A program made the position numbers and the translations under genes. Positions 17,526-26,311 of a stretch of 64,000 nucleotides of DNA are shown piece after piece. Below the pieces are notes generated by a model. That model was given only the letters and a program-made list of their open reading frames with translations, ran no database searches and was not told the origin of the DNA. Every line of letters starts with the position of its first letter. Position 1 is the stretch's first letter. Source of the stretch: Sediminibacterium sp. UBA657 (GTDB taxonomy: Bacteria; Bacteroidota; Bacteroidia; Chitinophagales; Chitinophagaceae); contig DBOB01000016.1 of the NCBI GenBank assembly GCA_002299885.1, positions 47,797 to 111,796 of the forward strand. Direction: 5' to 3'.

Positions 17526-19697
17526 ATGCAAAAATGGTTTCTTATATTGATTGGACTTATTGTTACTGCAATGCCCTCGCATGCACAATTGCAATTGGGA
17601 CCTATTGGCACATGGCGAGCGCATTTTTCGAATGAGTCTATCCTACAAGTCATCAAAGGGGATCAGCTCTATGTGGTAGCTGCAAATCAAATTATTCAAA
17701 TTGACGCAAAAAAACAAACAACCTACCTCAACACCACAACTGGTTTACATGCCATAGGTATACATAAAATTGCATGGCACCCAATAGAAAATCAACTTGT
17801 CATTGCTTATAAAAATAGTCGGGTTGATATAGTACAAGGGGATCAAGTTACCCTGATCGATGATATTCAAATGTCTAATTTATATGCGGACAAAACCATT
17901 AACGACCTGATTGTATTCAACAATAAGGCATACCTGTCCTGTAATTTTGGAATCGTTGTAATAGACTTATTAAAAAAAGAAATTAAAGCTACCTACTTCC
18001 CAAATAACAACCGCCAAACTGTTAAGGTCTTACAAACCATCATCTATCAAAATAAACTATTTGCATTAACAGAGAATGGCATCTGGTCCAATTCAGTGGA
18101 TCAAAATAATATTTGGATACAAGAAAATACAATGGGCATTACTGGAATACAAAATATGTTTGTATTTAAAAATCAACTCTACTTTAACGATCAACAAAAA
18201 ATTTATCCTTATCAAAATAATGTAGCAAGTTATCAAATCACATCAGGTGTCATTCAGACAATCAGTGTAGACGAAGACAGAATTATAGCTGGAATTGCCT
18301 ATCAGAACAATGGTGCTTTGATACAGTTCAATAGCAATCAAAGCAATACAATCATTATTGATTCAACAATATTAGTCAAACCTGTAGGATTGCTTAAAGA
18401 TGGTAATACCATTTGGGTAGCTGACCTTACCAAAGGCCTATATGAAAAAAATGATCAATCAAAGTGGTTTGCACTAGGTGGTCCTTTAAGTGCAGCTTAT
18501 GGGAGTAATGCTTTCTCAGACCACCAGCTACTCATGAGTTATGGTGCTAGTAAAATTGGGCTATCAAGTTTAAATGAAAAAGGTTGGTCTAATTTTTCAC
18601 AACTTGAAAATATAAAAATCAATTATGTCGAAGCAGTATCTATAGATCTTAAGGATCAAAGCTGGTGGATAGGTATGGGCAATCAATTAATACATTATGA
18701 TCGCAATAAAAAAACAATAGAACAACCGATACCGAATCCACCCATTGGAAATATTAAATCCATTCAACAAAAATCAGATGGTACTATTGCAGTCTTGAAA
18801 GAAGGATTTGGGGTTGTTTTAAAAGAAGGGAACCTATGGAACAGTTATCCTATACAAAAAGGTTTTAGCGCTACGAATTTGAAAAAAATTGTCCTTGGCA
18901 ACAACGATTTGAACTGGATCATTGGGCCAAAGCAACAAGGTGTCTTATTGTTTCAAAAACAAAATAACCAAGGCATTTGGAGACAATTAAATACTGGTAA
19001 AGGTTCAGGGAATTTACCAAGTATGGAAGTCACAGCCATTATAGAGGATAAGGATGGAAGCATTTGGGTTGGAACAGATAATGGGATTGCAATTTTTCAA
19101 TGTACAAATATCAACGAAGTTTGTGACGCTTATTTGCCCATTGTTCAAAGCAATGGATTCAATGGCTATCTTTTTCAAAAAGAAACCATTCATTCTATCA
19201 CTATAGATGGTGCGAATCGAAAATGGATTGGCACAAACAATGGCGCTTGGTTAATCAGTAAAGATGGCACTGAGGTACTCCAGCATTTTACAACAGAAAA
19301 TAGCCCACTACCAGATAATACCGTTTTATCTATTGGTATTGAGCCAAGCGATGGAGATGTATTTTTCTTTACAAAAAACGAAATCATCAGTTATAAAGGC
19401 AATTCCACTGAGCCCTCAACAACACAATCCGCAATAAAAATTTATCCTAATCCTATTGGACCAAATTACAATGGCCCTATTGTGATTAAAAATTTAGTGA
19501 ACAATGCCTTAGTAAAAATTACCGATATCAATGGGCAACTAATGATGCAGACTAGGGCGCTTGGAGGTCAAGCAATATGGAATGGCAGAGACCAGTATCA
19601 GCACAAAGTTGCTTCTGGAATTTATTTGATCTTTGTGCGAGATGATATGGGCAACGAAAAAGCAGTAGGTAAAATACTAATCAGCGCTGGATATTAA
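17526..19697 (+). CDS. porZ: PorZ-like beta-propeller protein of the type IX secretion system
   Basis: A 723-residue exported protein. Signal peptide residues 1-20 (ends SHAQ), then GPIGTWRAHFS, which is the characteristic start of PorZ. About thirteen to fourteen short beta-propeller repeats follow (for example IAWHPIENQLVIAYKNSRVD and GSIWVGTDNGIAIFQ), similar to two-component regulator propellers. The last 80 residues form a type A sorting domain (KIYPNPIG...VKITDINGQ...GIYLIFV). PorZ sits on the surface and delivers anionic LPS to the sortase of the T9SS. Its ATG begins 1 nt after the serine hydrolase stop, indicating an operon with the cell-wall enzyme. No other T9SS gene is in the window. 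Confidence 0.85.
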   Translation: MQKWFLILIGLIVTAMPSHAQLQLGPIGTWRAHFSNESILQVIKGDQLYVVAANQIIQIDAKKQTTYLNTTTGLHAIGIHKIAWHPIENQLVIAYKNSRVDIVQGDQVTLIDDIQMSNLYADKTINDLIVFNNKAYLSCNFGIVVIDLLKKEIKATYFPNNNRQTVKVLQTIIYQNKLFALTENGIWSNSVDQNNIWIQENTMGITGIQNMFVFKNQLYFNDQQKIYPYQNNVASYQITSGVIQTISVDEDRIIAGIAYQNNGALIQFNSNQSNTIIIDSTILVKPVGLLKDGNTIWVADLTKGLYEKNDQSKWFALGGPLSAAYGSNAFSDHQLLMSYGASKIGLSSLNEKGWSNFSQLENIKINYVEAVSIDLKDQSWWIGMGNQLIHYDRNKKTIEQPIPNPPIGNIKSIQQKSDGTIAVLKEGFGVVLKEGNLWNSYPIQKGFSATNLKKIVLGNNDLNWIIGPKQQGVLLFQKQNNQGIWRQLNTGKGSGNLPSMEVTAIIEDKDGSIWVGTDNGIAIFQCTNINEVCDAYLPIVQSNGFNGYLFQKETIHSITIDGANRKWIGTNNGAWLISKDGTEVLQHFTTENSPLPDNTVLSIGIEPSDGDVFFFTKNEIISYKGNSTEPSTTQSAIKIYPNPIGPNYNGPIVIKNLVNNALVKITDINGQLMMQTRALGGQAIWNGRDQYQHKVASGIYLIFVRDDMGNEKAVGKILISAGY

Positions 19698-20266
19698 TTG
19701 GAAGTTAGTTCAAACTGTTTGAACATTTTAAACTTCCAGGAATCACGTTCTCCTTTTATCACTCGATACATCAACTGTCTAATTTTATTAGTTGGCTCTT
19801 TAATGGTTGTATCTGCAGGATACACAGGAAACTTTCTAAATAATACACCTTCTACTAACTTGTATTCATCCTTCCCTCTATAGCCCTTACTCATTTCCAT
19901 GTCATCTAAAATATCTGGAAAGTAAATAGGTGCAATTCTTTCGTTGTCTTGAGAATGAATTGGGAAAATACTTTTTTTACCTGCAGCATCCTCAATAAAT
20001 ATAATCAAGTCAGGAAATCCATCATTGTTTAAATCATCAATTTCCGCACCAAATACCCTCGCCTTCAATTCTATGGATGCTTCTCTAGATTCAGACTTGA
20101 ACCCTATTGGTCTTATATTCAGTATATTTTTATCTGGTGATCTGTTTAAACAAGAAATTCTATAACCAGCTTTACCAATTTTCATGGTGCTGTCATATTT
20201 AGTCCAAACTTGCCCAATCAATTGTCCAGAAAAAATAATGCAGCAGAAAAATAAAATAGTACGCAT
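19694..20266 (-). CDS. Secreted protein with EF-hand/FG-GAP-like loop, function unknown
   Basis: A 190-residue protein with a signal peptide (MRTILFFCCIIFSGQLIGQ). A calcium-loop-like stretch, DDLNNDGFPDLIIF (about residues 76-89), resembles the DxNxDGxxDL repeats of FG-GAP proteins, but only one copy is present. The rest has no match I recognise. It follows ridA by 9 nt on the same strand, so it is probably co-transcribed, and its stop overlaps the convergent porZ stop by 4 nt. Confidence 0.65.
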   Translation of the reverse strand: MRTILFFCCIIFSGQLIGQVWTKYDSTMKIGKAGYRISCLNRSPDKNILNIRPIGFKSESREASIELKARVFGAEIDDLNNDGFPDLIIFIEDAAGKKSIFPIHSQDNERIAPIYFPDILDDMEMSKGYRGKDEYKLVEGVLFRKFPVYPADTTIKEPTNKIRQLMYRVIKGERDSWKFKMFKQFELTSN

Positions 20267-20275
20267 AGGTTACAA

Positions 20276-20659
20276 TTAATTGATTATTGCCGTGATGCTA
20301 ATTTCAACATTCACATTTCTTGGCAATGTTTTTACAGCTACTGTCTCGCGTGCAGGAAAATCAGCATTAAAATAACTGCCATACACTTGATTCACTGCAG
20401 CAAATAAATCCATACTACTTAAAAATATACTCGTCTTAACGATATGCTCAAAATTGATATTCGCCTCCTCTAATATAGCTTTGATATTTTCCATCACCTG
20501 TTTTGTTTCTGCTTCGATAGAAGACAAAACCAATTCGCCTGTAGCCGGATCAAATGCGATTTGACCGCTTGCAAATAAGAAGCCATTCGCAATCACAGCT
20601 TGACTATACGGGCCAATAGGTGCAGGTACTTTATTGCTTTGGATGATTTGTTTAGACAT
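20276..20659 (-). CDS. ridA: RidA family enamine/imine deaminase
   Basis: A 127-residue protein of the YjgF/YER057c/UK114 family, which hydrolyses reactive 2-aminoacrylate and related imines formed by PLP enzymes. The family pattern is full length: APIGPYSQAVIANGFLFASGQI near the N-terminus, then the conserved Arg in FPARETVAVKTLPRNVNVEISI, the active-site arginine region. It is trimeric and cytoplasmic in relatives. It is first in a two-gene minus-strand unit and divergent from tsaB across a 73-nt spacer. Confidence 0.95.
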   Translation of the reverse strand: MSKQIIQSNKVPAPIGPYSQAVIANGFLFASGQIAFDPATGELVLSSIEAETKQVMENIKAILEEANINFEHIVKTSIFLSSMDLFAAVNQVYGSYFNADFPARETVAVKTLPRNVNVEISITAIIN

Positions 20660-20707
20660 AAATTGTATTTAGAATTGCAATTTCTAATTTTTTGGGCAAA
20701 TCCAACC

Positions 20708-20715
20708 TATTTTTG
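20708..20715 (+). promoter_or_regulatory. Bacteroidota -7 element (TATTTTTG) for tsaB
   Basis: Perfect TAnnTTTG, 17 nt before the TTG start of tsaB. A TTTTTTGGG lies about 20 nt upstream as a -33 candidate. Confidence 0.6.
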
Positions 20716-20732
20716 CACTATAAATTTATTAC

Positions 20733-21410
20733 TTGGCTACATTTTTAATCATAGACACCGCTTTGGAAGAAGCCATTGTGGCATTGGGCAAGGATGGCAA
20801 AATCATCGGCGAATTGACCAATAAAGAGACGCATAGCCATGCAAGCTTTATTCAAGTTGCTATTGATACTGTTTTGGAGGGTCAACAAATAGCAATGAAG
20901 GAATTAGATGCGATCGTAGTGACTTTAGGACCTGGAAGTTATACAGGTTTAAGAGTTGGGCTAGCCACTGCAAAAGGCATAGCCTATGCCTTACAAAAGC
21001 CGCTGATTGGATTGTCTACATTAGGCGCTTTAGGAGCTGCAGCTGTTAAACTTTCGCCAACAACAATTGACCAATCGACCCAAATTTTTTCAATGATTGA
21101 CGCAAGGAGGATGGAAGTCTTTGGCGCCATCTATGATACATCCAACAAAGCAATAGTTCAAGAACAAGCCATGGTGCTGGATCAAACAAAATGGAATAGT
21201 TTAATCAATCAGCCCACTATTTGTATAGGGAACGGCCATCTTAAAACAAAAGATTTTACATCCACACATGTTGTAACCTATCTAGATGGCAAATATACCA
21301 GCCAAGTACTAATTGACTTGGCAATGGCAAAATGGACCGCAGGTCAATTTGAGGACTTGGCCTATGTGGGTCCCAATTACCTAAAAGAAGTGTACATCTT
21401 GCCTAAATAG
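20733..21410 (+). CDS. tsaB: tRNA threonylcarbamoyladenosine biosynthesis protein TsaB
   Basis: Partner of TsaD in forming t6A37 on tRNAs that read ANN codons. The 225-residue protein has the ASKHA-fold start FLIIDTALEEAIVAL and the conserved block GPGSYTGLRVGLATAKGIAYA (about residues 68-88). It lacks the metal-ligand histidines of TsaD, which separates TsaB from it. The start is TTG: an in-frame stop lies 12 nt upstream and no ATG precedes the conserved N-terminus. It has its own promoter and is apparently monocistronic. tsaD and tsaE are not in the window. Confidence 0.93.
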   Translation: MATFLIIDTALEEAIVALGKDGKIIGELTNKETHSHASFIQVAIDTVLEGQQIAMKELDAIVVTLGPGSYTGLRVGLATAKGIAYALQKPLIGLSTLGALGAAAVKLSPTTIDQSTQIFSMIDARRMEVFGAIYDTSNKAIVQEQAMVLDQTKWNSLINQPTICIGNGHLKTKDFTSTHVVTYLDGKYTSQVLIDLAMAKWTAGQFEDLAYVGPNYLKEVYILPK

Positions 21411-21449
21411 TTGTAACATATTAAAAAATAGTATGTGTTAATAATTCAT

Positions 21450-21457
21450 TAACTTTG
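21450..21457 (+). promoter_or_regulatory. Bacteroidota -7 element (TAACTTTG) for the ArsR-rhodanese pair
   Basis: Perfect TAnnTTTG, 40 nt before the ATG at 21498. Confidence 0.6.
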
Positions 21458-21497
21458 CACTGTAATACAATTCATAACCCCCAATATGTAATTTGTC

Positions 21498-21833
21498 ATG
21501 AATCAATCATTATCCTTGCTACAATTAGACAATGGCACCACACCATTAAAAGTGGATTTAAACCATAGCAAAAAAGCTGCTATGATTTTAAGAGCGTTGA
21601 ATCATAAACTTCGTCAACAAATTTTAAAATTAATTGACGAACAACAAAAAATGACGGTCACTGAGATCTATGTAAAACTTAGATTAGAACAATCAGTTGC
21701 ATCGCAACATTTAGCCATTTTAAGAAGAGCCGGTATTGTTGTAACTGTCCGTGAAGGAAAGTTTATTTTTTATATGGTGGACTACAATCGTCTAGAGCAA
21801 GTGAACCAATTTGTAGAACAATTAGTTGGATAA
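21498..21833 (+). CDS. ArsR-family winged-helix regulator without cysteines
   Basis: A 111-residue dimeric repressor-type protein. The winged helix is clear: ALNHKLRQQILKLI, the recognition helix QSVASQHLAILRRAGIV (about residues 65-81) and the wing VREGKFIFYMV. There is no cysteine at all, so neither the CxC metal site of ArsR/SmtB nor the two-cysteine sulfide switch of BigR/SqrR-type sensors is present. The stop is followed 1 nt later by the ATG of a rhodanese-like protein, so the two are co-translated. This pairing suggests sulfur-related or redox sensing in which the partner supplies chemistry, which is inference. Confidence 0.9.
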   Translation: MNQSLSLLQLDNGTTPLKVDLNHSKKAAMILRALNHKLRQQILKLIDEQQKMTVTEIYVKLRLEQSVASQHLAILRRAGIVVTVREGKFIFYMVDYNRLEQVNQFVEQLVG

Positions 21834-21834
21834 T

Positions 21835-22509
21835 ATGGTTTTAAGCTTAGTTCAATTTTTATCCTTATCTCAAGAAGATTCGACTCAAATCATTGACACC
21901 AGATCGGATGCTGAATTTTTACAAGGTTTTATTCCAGGATCAATTCACGTTGCATTAGACGAAATCAAAACATTGAATGCACTCAAAGTAATTGAACAAG
22001 ATTGTCCTATTATTTTGGTTTGTGATCAAGGCACCGAAGATATTTTAATTAAACGTTTTGAACTACTAGGTTACACCCAAGTCAAAGGTTATCTAGAAGG
22101 TGGTTTTTCAACCTGGTCAGCAGCTGGAGAGAAAATAGATTTAATCATTGAAGTAGAAGTGGATGAGCTCGCCATGGATATCCCGTTCGACGAATATTTA
22201 ATGATTTTAGACATTCGTACAGAAGATGTGTACGACAAAGCCCATATCAAAGACTCCATCAATCTTCCTTTAATTGAATTTGGTGACCCAGGTGCAATGT
22301 CCGAACTAGACGAACATTTTAATATTTATCTGATAGACGATTTAGGCAAACAGTTATTACTTGCAGCCTCTATACTAAAAAAACAAGGTATTCACAATAT
22401 TAGAATTGTGCAAGATGGATGGGACGCTGTGGAATTTTTGAAAAATAAATTCACCATTGTTGCTAGTCCAAAGAAAGATACCAATTCAGAAAGTTTTTTA
22501 GATAACTAA
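21835..22509 (+). CDS. Tandem rhodanese-domain protein (second domain lacks the catalytic Cys)
   Basis: A 224-residue cytoplasmic protein with two rhodanese folds. Domain 1 (about residues 15-105) has IIDTRSDAEFLQGFIPGSIHV and the active-site loop VCDQGTED (Cys63), then GYLEGGFSTWSAAG. Domain 2 (about residues 118-205) repeats the pattern (MILDIRTEDVYDKAHIKDSINLPL) but has IDDLGKQ where the catalytic cysteine should be and contains no cysteine. A TTG in frame at 21826 overlaps the upstream gene; the ATG at 21835 is preferred. Likely a sulfurtransferase or persulfide carrier with a non-catalytic second domain. Confidence 0.88.
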   Translation: MVLSLVQFLSLSQEDSTQIIDTRSDAEFLQGFIPGSIHVALDEIKTLNALKVIEQDCPIILVCDQGTEDILIKRFELLGYTQVKGYLEGGFSTWSAAGEKIDLIIEVEVDELAMDIPFDEYLMILDIRTEDVYDKAHIKDSINLPLIEFGDPGAMSELDEHFNIYLIDDLGKQLLLAASILKKQGIHNIRIVQDGWDAVEFLKNKFTIVASPKKDTNSESFLDN

Positions 22510-22526
22510 TCCGCAACATTCAAATT

Positions 22527-22548
22527 TAATTGTGCATTAGCACAATTA
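22527..22548. terminator. Stem-loop between convergent genes
   Basis: TAATTGTGC-ATTA-GCACAATTA is a perfect 9-bp inverted repeat with a 4-nt loop. It starts 17 nt after the rhodanese stop and includes the stop codon of the convergent acyltransferase. No long U-tract follows, so the terminator role is moderately supported. Confidence 0.5.
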
Positions 22549-23436
22549 TGATTCTACTACTAAGTGTCCGTAAGTAGTTGCATCATAAGGATGGCGCCAT
22601 CTGCGGTGACTCCATAAATAATTGGCAGGCTCTTTTTTAATCTTATCCTCTAAAGTTTTTACAAATAGCGCGGTTAATTGTCCATCTTTAAAATAATTAG
22701 GAACAGTGGTCATGACTTCATATTGAGAATGATAATGGCCACGCTTAGTGCTATAAAAATGAACAAATACTTGAGCAGTATTATTTAGTTTAGCGCCTTT
22801 CTCTGGACCTTTCACAAATGGCGTTAATTGTCCAAAAAATGGAATCCAAAAAGCAGATTTAGGATTGCCTGGATTTTGGTCTGCAGCTAGTGCCAATGCA
22901 TATTTTCCGCTAGAAGCATACTGGTGGAACTGATTTTTAAAGTTTGTAGCGGGAATCAAGATACTTCCATATCTTTTGCGCATATCTAAAATCAAACGAT
23001 CAAAAAATTGATTACTTAATGGCATATAAACCCCTATAAAAGGATATTTACCATATTTTGCCGCGCCCCAGTTAGCATATTCCCAATTAAAAAAATGACC
23101 CGCCATAATCTGAACATTTTGTCCAGTAGCGTATAAGTCATTCAAGACTTCCGCATTGGATGTGAATCGCTTTTTAAAAGTTGCATCCGACATAGAGATT
23201 AACTTAATGGTCTCAAAAAATGAGTCTGCAAATTTTTGGTAAAACGCTTTTGCAATTTGATTGCGTTCTTGGATAGTTTTATTTGGAAAAGCGATTGCTA
23301 AATTATGATGCACTACATCCAGCCTATATTTTATAACGCTGCTTAATAAAAAAGCCACCCCATCACTTAATACGTAGATAACAGGCCAGGGGATCAATGA
23401 GATTAAATAAAATAGAGCGTAGAAAATGGAATACAT
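22546..23436 (-). CDS. LpxL/HtrB-type lysophospholipid acyltransferase
   Basis: A 296-residue inner-membrane acyltransferase that adds a secondary acyl chain, most likely to lipid A. One N-terminal membrane helix (about residues 4-33), then the catalytic HxxxxE motif in AGHFFNWE (about residues 113-120) and the LpxL-like ADQNPGN block (about residues 184-190). The C-terminus SHRRWRHPYD matches the WxHRRWK-type ending of bacterial late acyltransferases. It lies 7 nt downstream of ispG, so it is co-transcribed with it. Confidence 0.88.
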   Translation of the reverse strand: MYSIFYALFYLISLIPWPVIYVLSDGVAFLLSSVIKYRLDVVHHNLAIAFPNKTIQERNQIAKAFYQKFADSFFETIKLISMSDATFKKRFTSNAEVLNDLYATGQNVQIMAGHFFNWEYANWGAAKYGKYPFIGVYMPLSNQFFDRLILDMRKRYGSILIPATNFKNQFHQYASSGKYALALAADQNPGNPKSAFWIPFFGQLTPFVKGPEKGAKLNNTAQVFVHFYSTKRGHYHSQYEVMTTVPNYFKDGQLTALFVKTLEDKIKKEPANYLWSHRRWRHPYDATTYGHLVVES

Positions 23437-23443
23437 AAAACGA

Positions 23444-25453
23444 TTATTTACTTGGTTCTATCCAAGCATTGTGTTCTTTAAGTAATAAAATCAATTCATC
23501 CACAGCTACATTGCTATCAATATTACGCTTCATCACTTCTTTGCCTTTATATAAAGTAATCTTGCCAACGCCACTTCCTACATAACCAAAATCAGCATCT
23601 GCCATTTCTCCTGGACCATTCACGATACAGCCCATGATCGCTATTTTCAAGCCTTTTAAATGATTGGTTACTGCTCTAATCTTAGCTGTTGTTTCTTGCA
23701 GCTCAAATAAAGTTCTGCCACAACTTGGGCAAGAAATATATTCAGTTTTAGAAATTCTAGTTCTGGTAGCTTGTAAAATTCCGAATGCGGTTGTATTCAA
23801 TAATTGTTCGATACTTGCATTGTTAAAATAATTACGTCCAGATACATTCGATCCATTCACGCTTGCTTCATATGCATCCTTACTCAATCCCAAACAAATA
23901 CCATCTCCAATACCTTCTAATAACAATGCACCCGTTTCTATTGCAAAATGAATTAAGTGTTCATCTGTGGTTTTCCATTGGCTATCCGTCACTAAAATAA
24001 TGGGCTGGTGTATGTCTAATTGCATCAATTTGATAGCCATTCTTCTCACGGCTTGCATCGCATTGTTACATCGACTGCTCAAACAAAAAACAACAGAGTC
24101 ATCTTTTGCAATTTGTAACAATAACTCATTTGCAATAGGTGAAAGGTCACTATAACAATCTATTTGTATAAAATTAAGTTGCGGATGTTTTGCATCCAAG
24201 GCCATATAAGAAGCGGCATCCAAGATTGGATGGTACTTTTCGGTATTGTTGGCAAGCGCACAAACAGCAGGATTTGCAATGATACTAAGCGTGCCGGGTA
24301 AATTAAAGTCCAATGGAGTATGACCAATAAAAACATAATCTGCGGCAGCATCTGATATCGCCCATTTGTCGGTAGCTGCATCATAGGTGTAGCCAATCGC
24401 AACTAAATCGGTTGTTTTAATACTAGATAGATGACTTAAGTCTGCGATCACCACAGGCACTTGTTTTCCACCAATATTGCGCACTGCTTTTGTTGTGCGT
24501 CTTGAATATTCAAAAGGACTATATGGTAACTGTGTCAATTCAGGCACCATTGCGGTATTCACTTCTGACAAATCATTATATCGTTTAACAAGATCTAAAC
24601 ATACTGGGATTTCTAGTTCTGGATCCTCAGTTAAACTCACTCTGATAGTATCACCAATGCCGTCTTCTAACAGTGTACCAATTCCAATTGCACTTTTAAT
24701 TCTTCCGTCTTCTCCATCACCGGCTTCTGTTACGCCTAAGTGCAAAGGATATAATTCATTGAACTCTTGATGCATTTGTTGAATCAATAATCGATAGGCT
24801 TGAACCATTACCTGAGGATTACTTGATTTCATACTCAAAATAATTTGGTGGTAATCCAAACTTCTTGCAATTCTCAAAAATTCCATAGCACTCTCCACCA
24901 TACCAATTGCTGTATCACCATATCGACTCATGATACGATCACTTAAAGAGCCATGGTTGGTGCCAATGCGCATTGCAGTACCATGTTCTTTACAAATGAG
25001 CACAAGGGGTGAAAATTTCTCTCTAATGCGTTCAATTTCTTCTACATATTCTGCATCAGTATAATCTATTTGTTCAAATTTCTTTTTATCTACATAATTA
25101 CCTGGATTCACTCTCACCTTTTCTACAATTCTTGCTGCAATTTCTGCAGCATTAGGCGTAAAGTGAATGTCTGCAACCAATGGTGTAGTGTATCCTTTTG
25201 AATGAAGGATCGCTTTAATATTGGCTAAATTTTCTGCTTCTTTTTTACTAGGGGCTGTTACACGAACCAATTCTGCACCCGCTTCAATACATCGAATAAC
25301 TTGAGCTACTGTTGCATCTGTATCCATGGTATCTGTAGTCGTCATCGTTTGAACACGGATAGGATGTCCTCCACCAATCACTAAATTACCCACTTTTACT
25401 GGCCTTGTGTGGATGCGTTTATAAGATGTCAATGATTCAGAATAGTATTGCAT
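23444..25453 (-). CDS. ispG: 4-hydroxy-3-methylbut-2-enyl-diphosphate synthase, long form
   Basis: Penultimate enzyme of the MEP isoprenoid pathway: reductive ring-opening of MEcPP to HMBPP using a [4Fe-4S] cluster. The N-terminal TIM barrel begins RPVKVGNLVIGGGHPIRVQTMTT. The cluster ligands are in SCPSCGR (about residues 573-576) and GCIVNGPGE (about residue 607, with the conserved Glu). At 669 residues it has the extra central domain found in Bacteroidota, Chlamydia and plants, instead of the roughly 370-residue short form. It is followed directly by the lpxL-like gene and preceded by the beta-lactamase-like lipoprotein gene. Confidence 0.97.
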   Translation of the reverse strand: MQYYSESLTSYKRIHTRPVKVGNLVIGGGHPIRVQTMTTTDTMDTDATVAQVIRCIEAGAELVRVTAPSKKEAENLANIKAILHSKGYTTPLVADIHFTPNAAEIAARIVEKVRVNPGNYVDKKKFEQIDYTDAEYVEEIERIREKFSPLVLICKEHGTAMRIGTNHGSLSDRIMSRYGDTAIGMVESAMEFLRIARSLDYHQIILSMKSSNPQVMVQAYRLLIQQMHQEFNELYPLHLGVTEAGDGEDGRIKSAIGIGTLLEDGIGDTIRVSLTEDPELEIPVCLDLVKRYNDLSEVNTAMVPELTQLPYSPFEYSRRTTKAVRNIGGKQVPVVIADLSHLSSIKTTDLVAIGYTYDAATDKWAISDAAADYVFIGHTPLDFNLPGTLSIIANPAVCALANNTEKYHPILDAASYMALDAKHPQLNFIQIDCYSDLSPIANELLLQIAKDDSVVFCLSSRCNNAMQAVRRMAIKLMQLDIHQPIILVTDSQWKTTDEHLIHFAIETGALLLEGIGDGICLGLSKDAYEASVNGSNVSGRNYFNNASIEQLLNTTAFGILQATRTRISKTEYISCPSCGRTLFELQETTAKIRAVTNHLKGLKIAIMGCIVNGPGEMADADFGYVGSGVGKITLYKGKEVMKRNIDSNVAVDELILLLKEHNAWIEPSK

Positions 25454-25487
25454 AAAGCTTTCTTATAATAAAGAATAGAGATTAAAT

Positions 25488-26225
25488 TTAACGAACTCCT
25501 TTGAAGAAGCCTTCTTTAACCAATATAGATTTTAATAAATTAATATTTCTGTTCTTAAGGTCCTTTCCATCTGCTGCACTTGTATGCAAGACAAAGAAAT
25601 AAGGATGTAAGTTTTCTTCGATATATCCAAGCACCCATGCTTGATTACCAAGGGCAGTATCAGTCGCCACTAAATAACTTAATTGATAATTAGAGTTTTG
25701 CTCTTTTAAAATCATTTTTTTAAAAAGCTCTTGGCTGCGTTTTTGAAAAGGCAGGCCTTTAAAATACAATCTTTTGATAAATCCAAGCTGTTCGTCTGCA
25801 GTGATCAATAAAGATTCGTCCTTCCAAAAACCATCCATATTTGCACTCACAATTCCTTTGCCATAATGTATAGAATCAATTTCTTGTAAAATATTGGTTC
25901 TGCCAATTTGTTGAATCAACTGCTGGTAGTGCATAGAAGAGTCTAGTGATACCCATGTATTGGTATCTGCACTGAGTTGACTTTGATCAAATCCAATTAA
26001 AATAGGCAATGCAAAAAATGTATTCAATGGTGCATATCCGCTATCCTTATAGGCAGATAAATTAAATACAGTAAATGCTTCACTACTATTTTCCATTAAG
26101 GCAAAACTTCCTTTCATACCAGCACTATCAATCTGTTCACCAATTGTTGAACTAATTTTTACATTATTTGGTGTACAAGCAAATGCGCTTATACTTAGAA
26201 GGATGACTACAAAAATCTTTTGCAT
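25488..26225 (-). CDS. Class D beta-lactamase-fold lipoprotein with lost catalytic motifs
   Basis: A 245-residue exported protein; the signal MQKIFVVILLSISAFAC suggests a lipoprotein, though the lipobox is weak. The middle aligns by eye with OXA/BlaR-type penicillin-binding domains: YAPLNTFFALP against Y.PASTFKIP, then IHYGKG, FWKDESLLITADEQLGFIKRL and LPFQKRSQELFKKMIL. All key positions are changed: STFK is NTFF (about residues 67-70), KTG is ATD (about residue 186) and SxV is SSM. It should therefore be a pseudoenzyme, perhaps a ligand sensor or structural protein. The ATG at 26225 gives a proper signal peptide; an upstream in-frame start would bury it. Confidence 0.75.
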   Translation of the reverse strand: MQKIFVVILLSISAFACTPNNVKISSTIGEQIDSAGMKGSFALMENSSEAFTVFNLSAYKDSGYAPLNTFFALPILIGFDQSQLSADTNTWVSLDSSMHYQQLIQQIGRTNILQEIDSIHYGKGIVSANMDGFWKDESLLITADEQLGFIKRLYFKGLPFQKRSQELFKKMILKEQNSNYQLSYLVATDTALGNQAWVLGYIEENLHPYFFVLHTSAADGKDLKNRNINLLKSILVKEGFFKGVR

Positions 26226-26311
26226 AATAAAAATTGAAAAGGCTATGAAACAAAATACACTCCACAAGTAGATGTGAAGTGTATTGTATTATAAATGTTG
26301 TATTACAAATA

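Noticed and set aside
23444..25453. IspG nearly twice the E. coli length, possible fusion
   Set aside because: The long form with an inserted central domain is normal in Bacteroidota, Chlamydia and plants.
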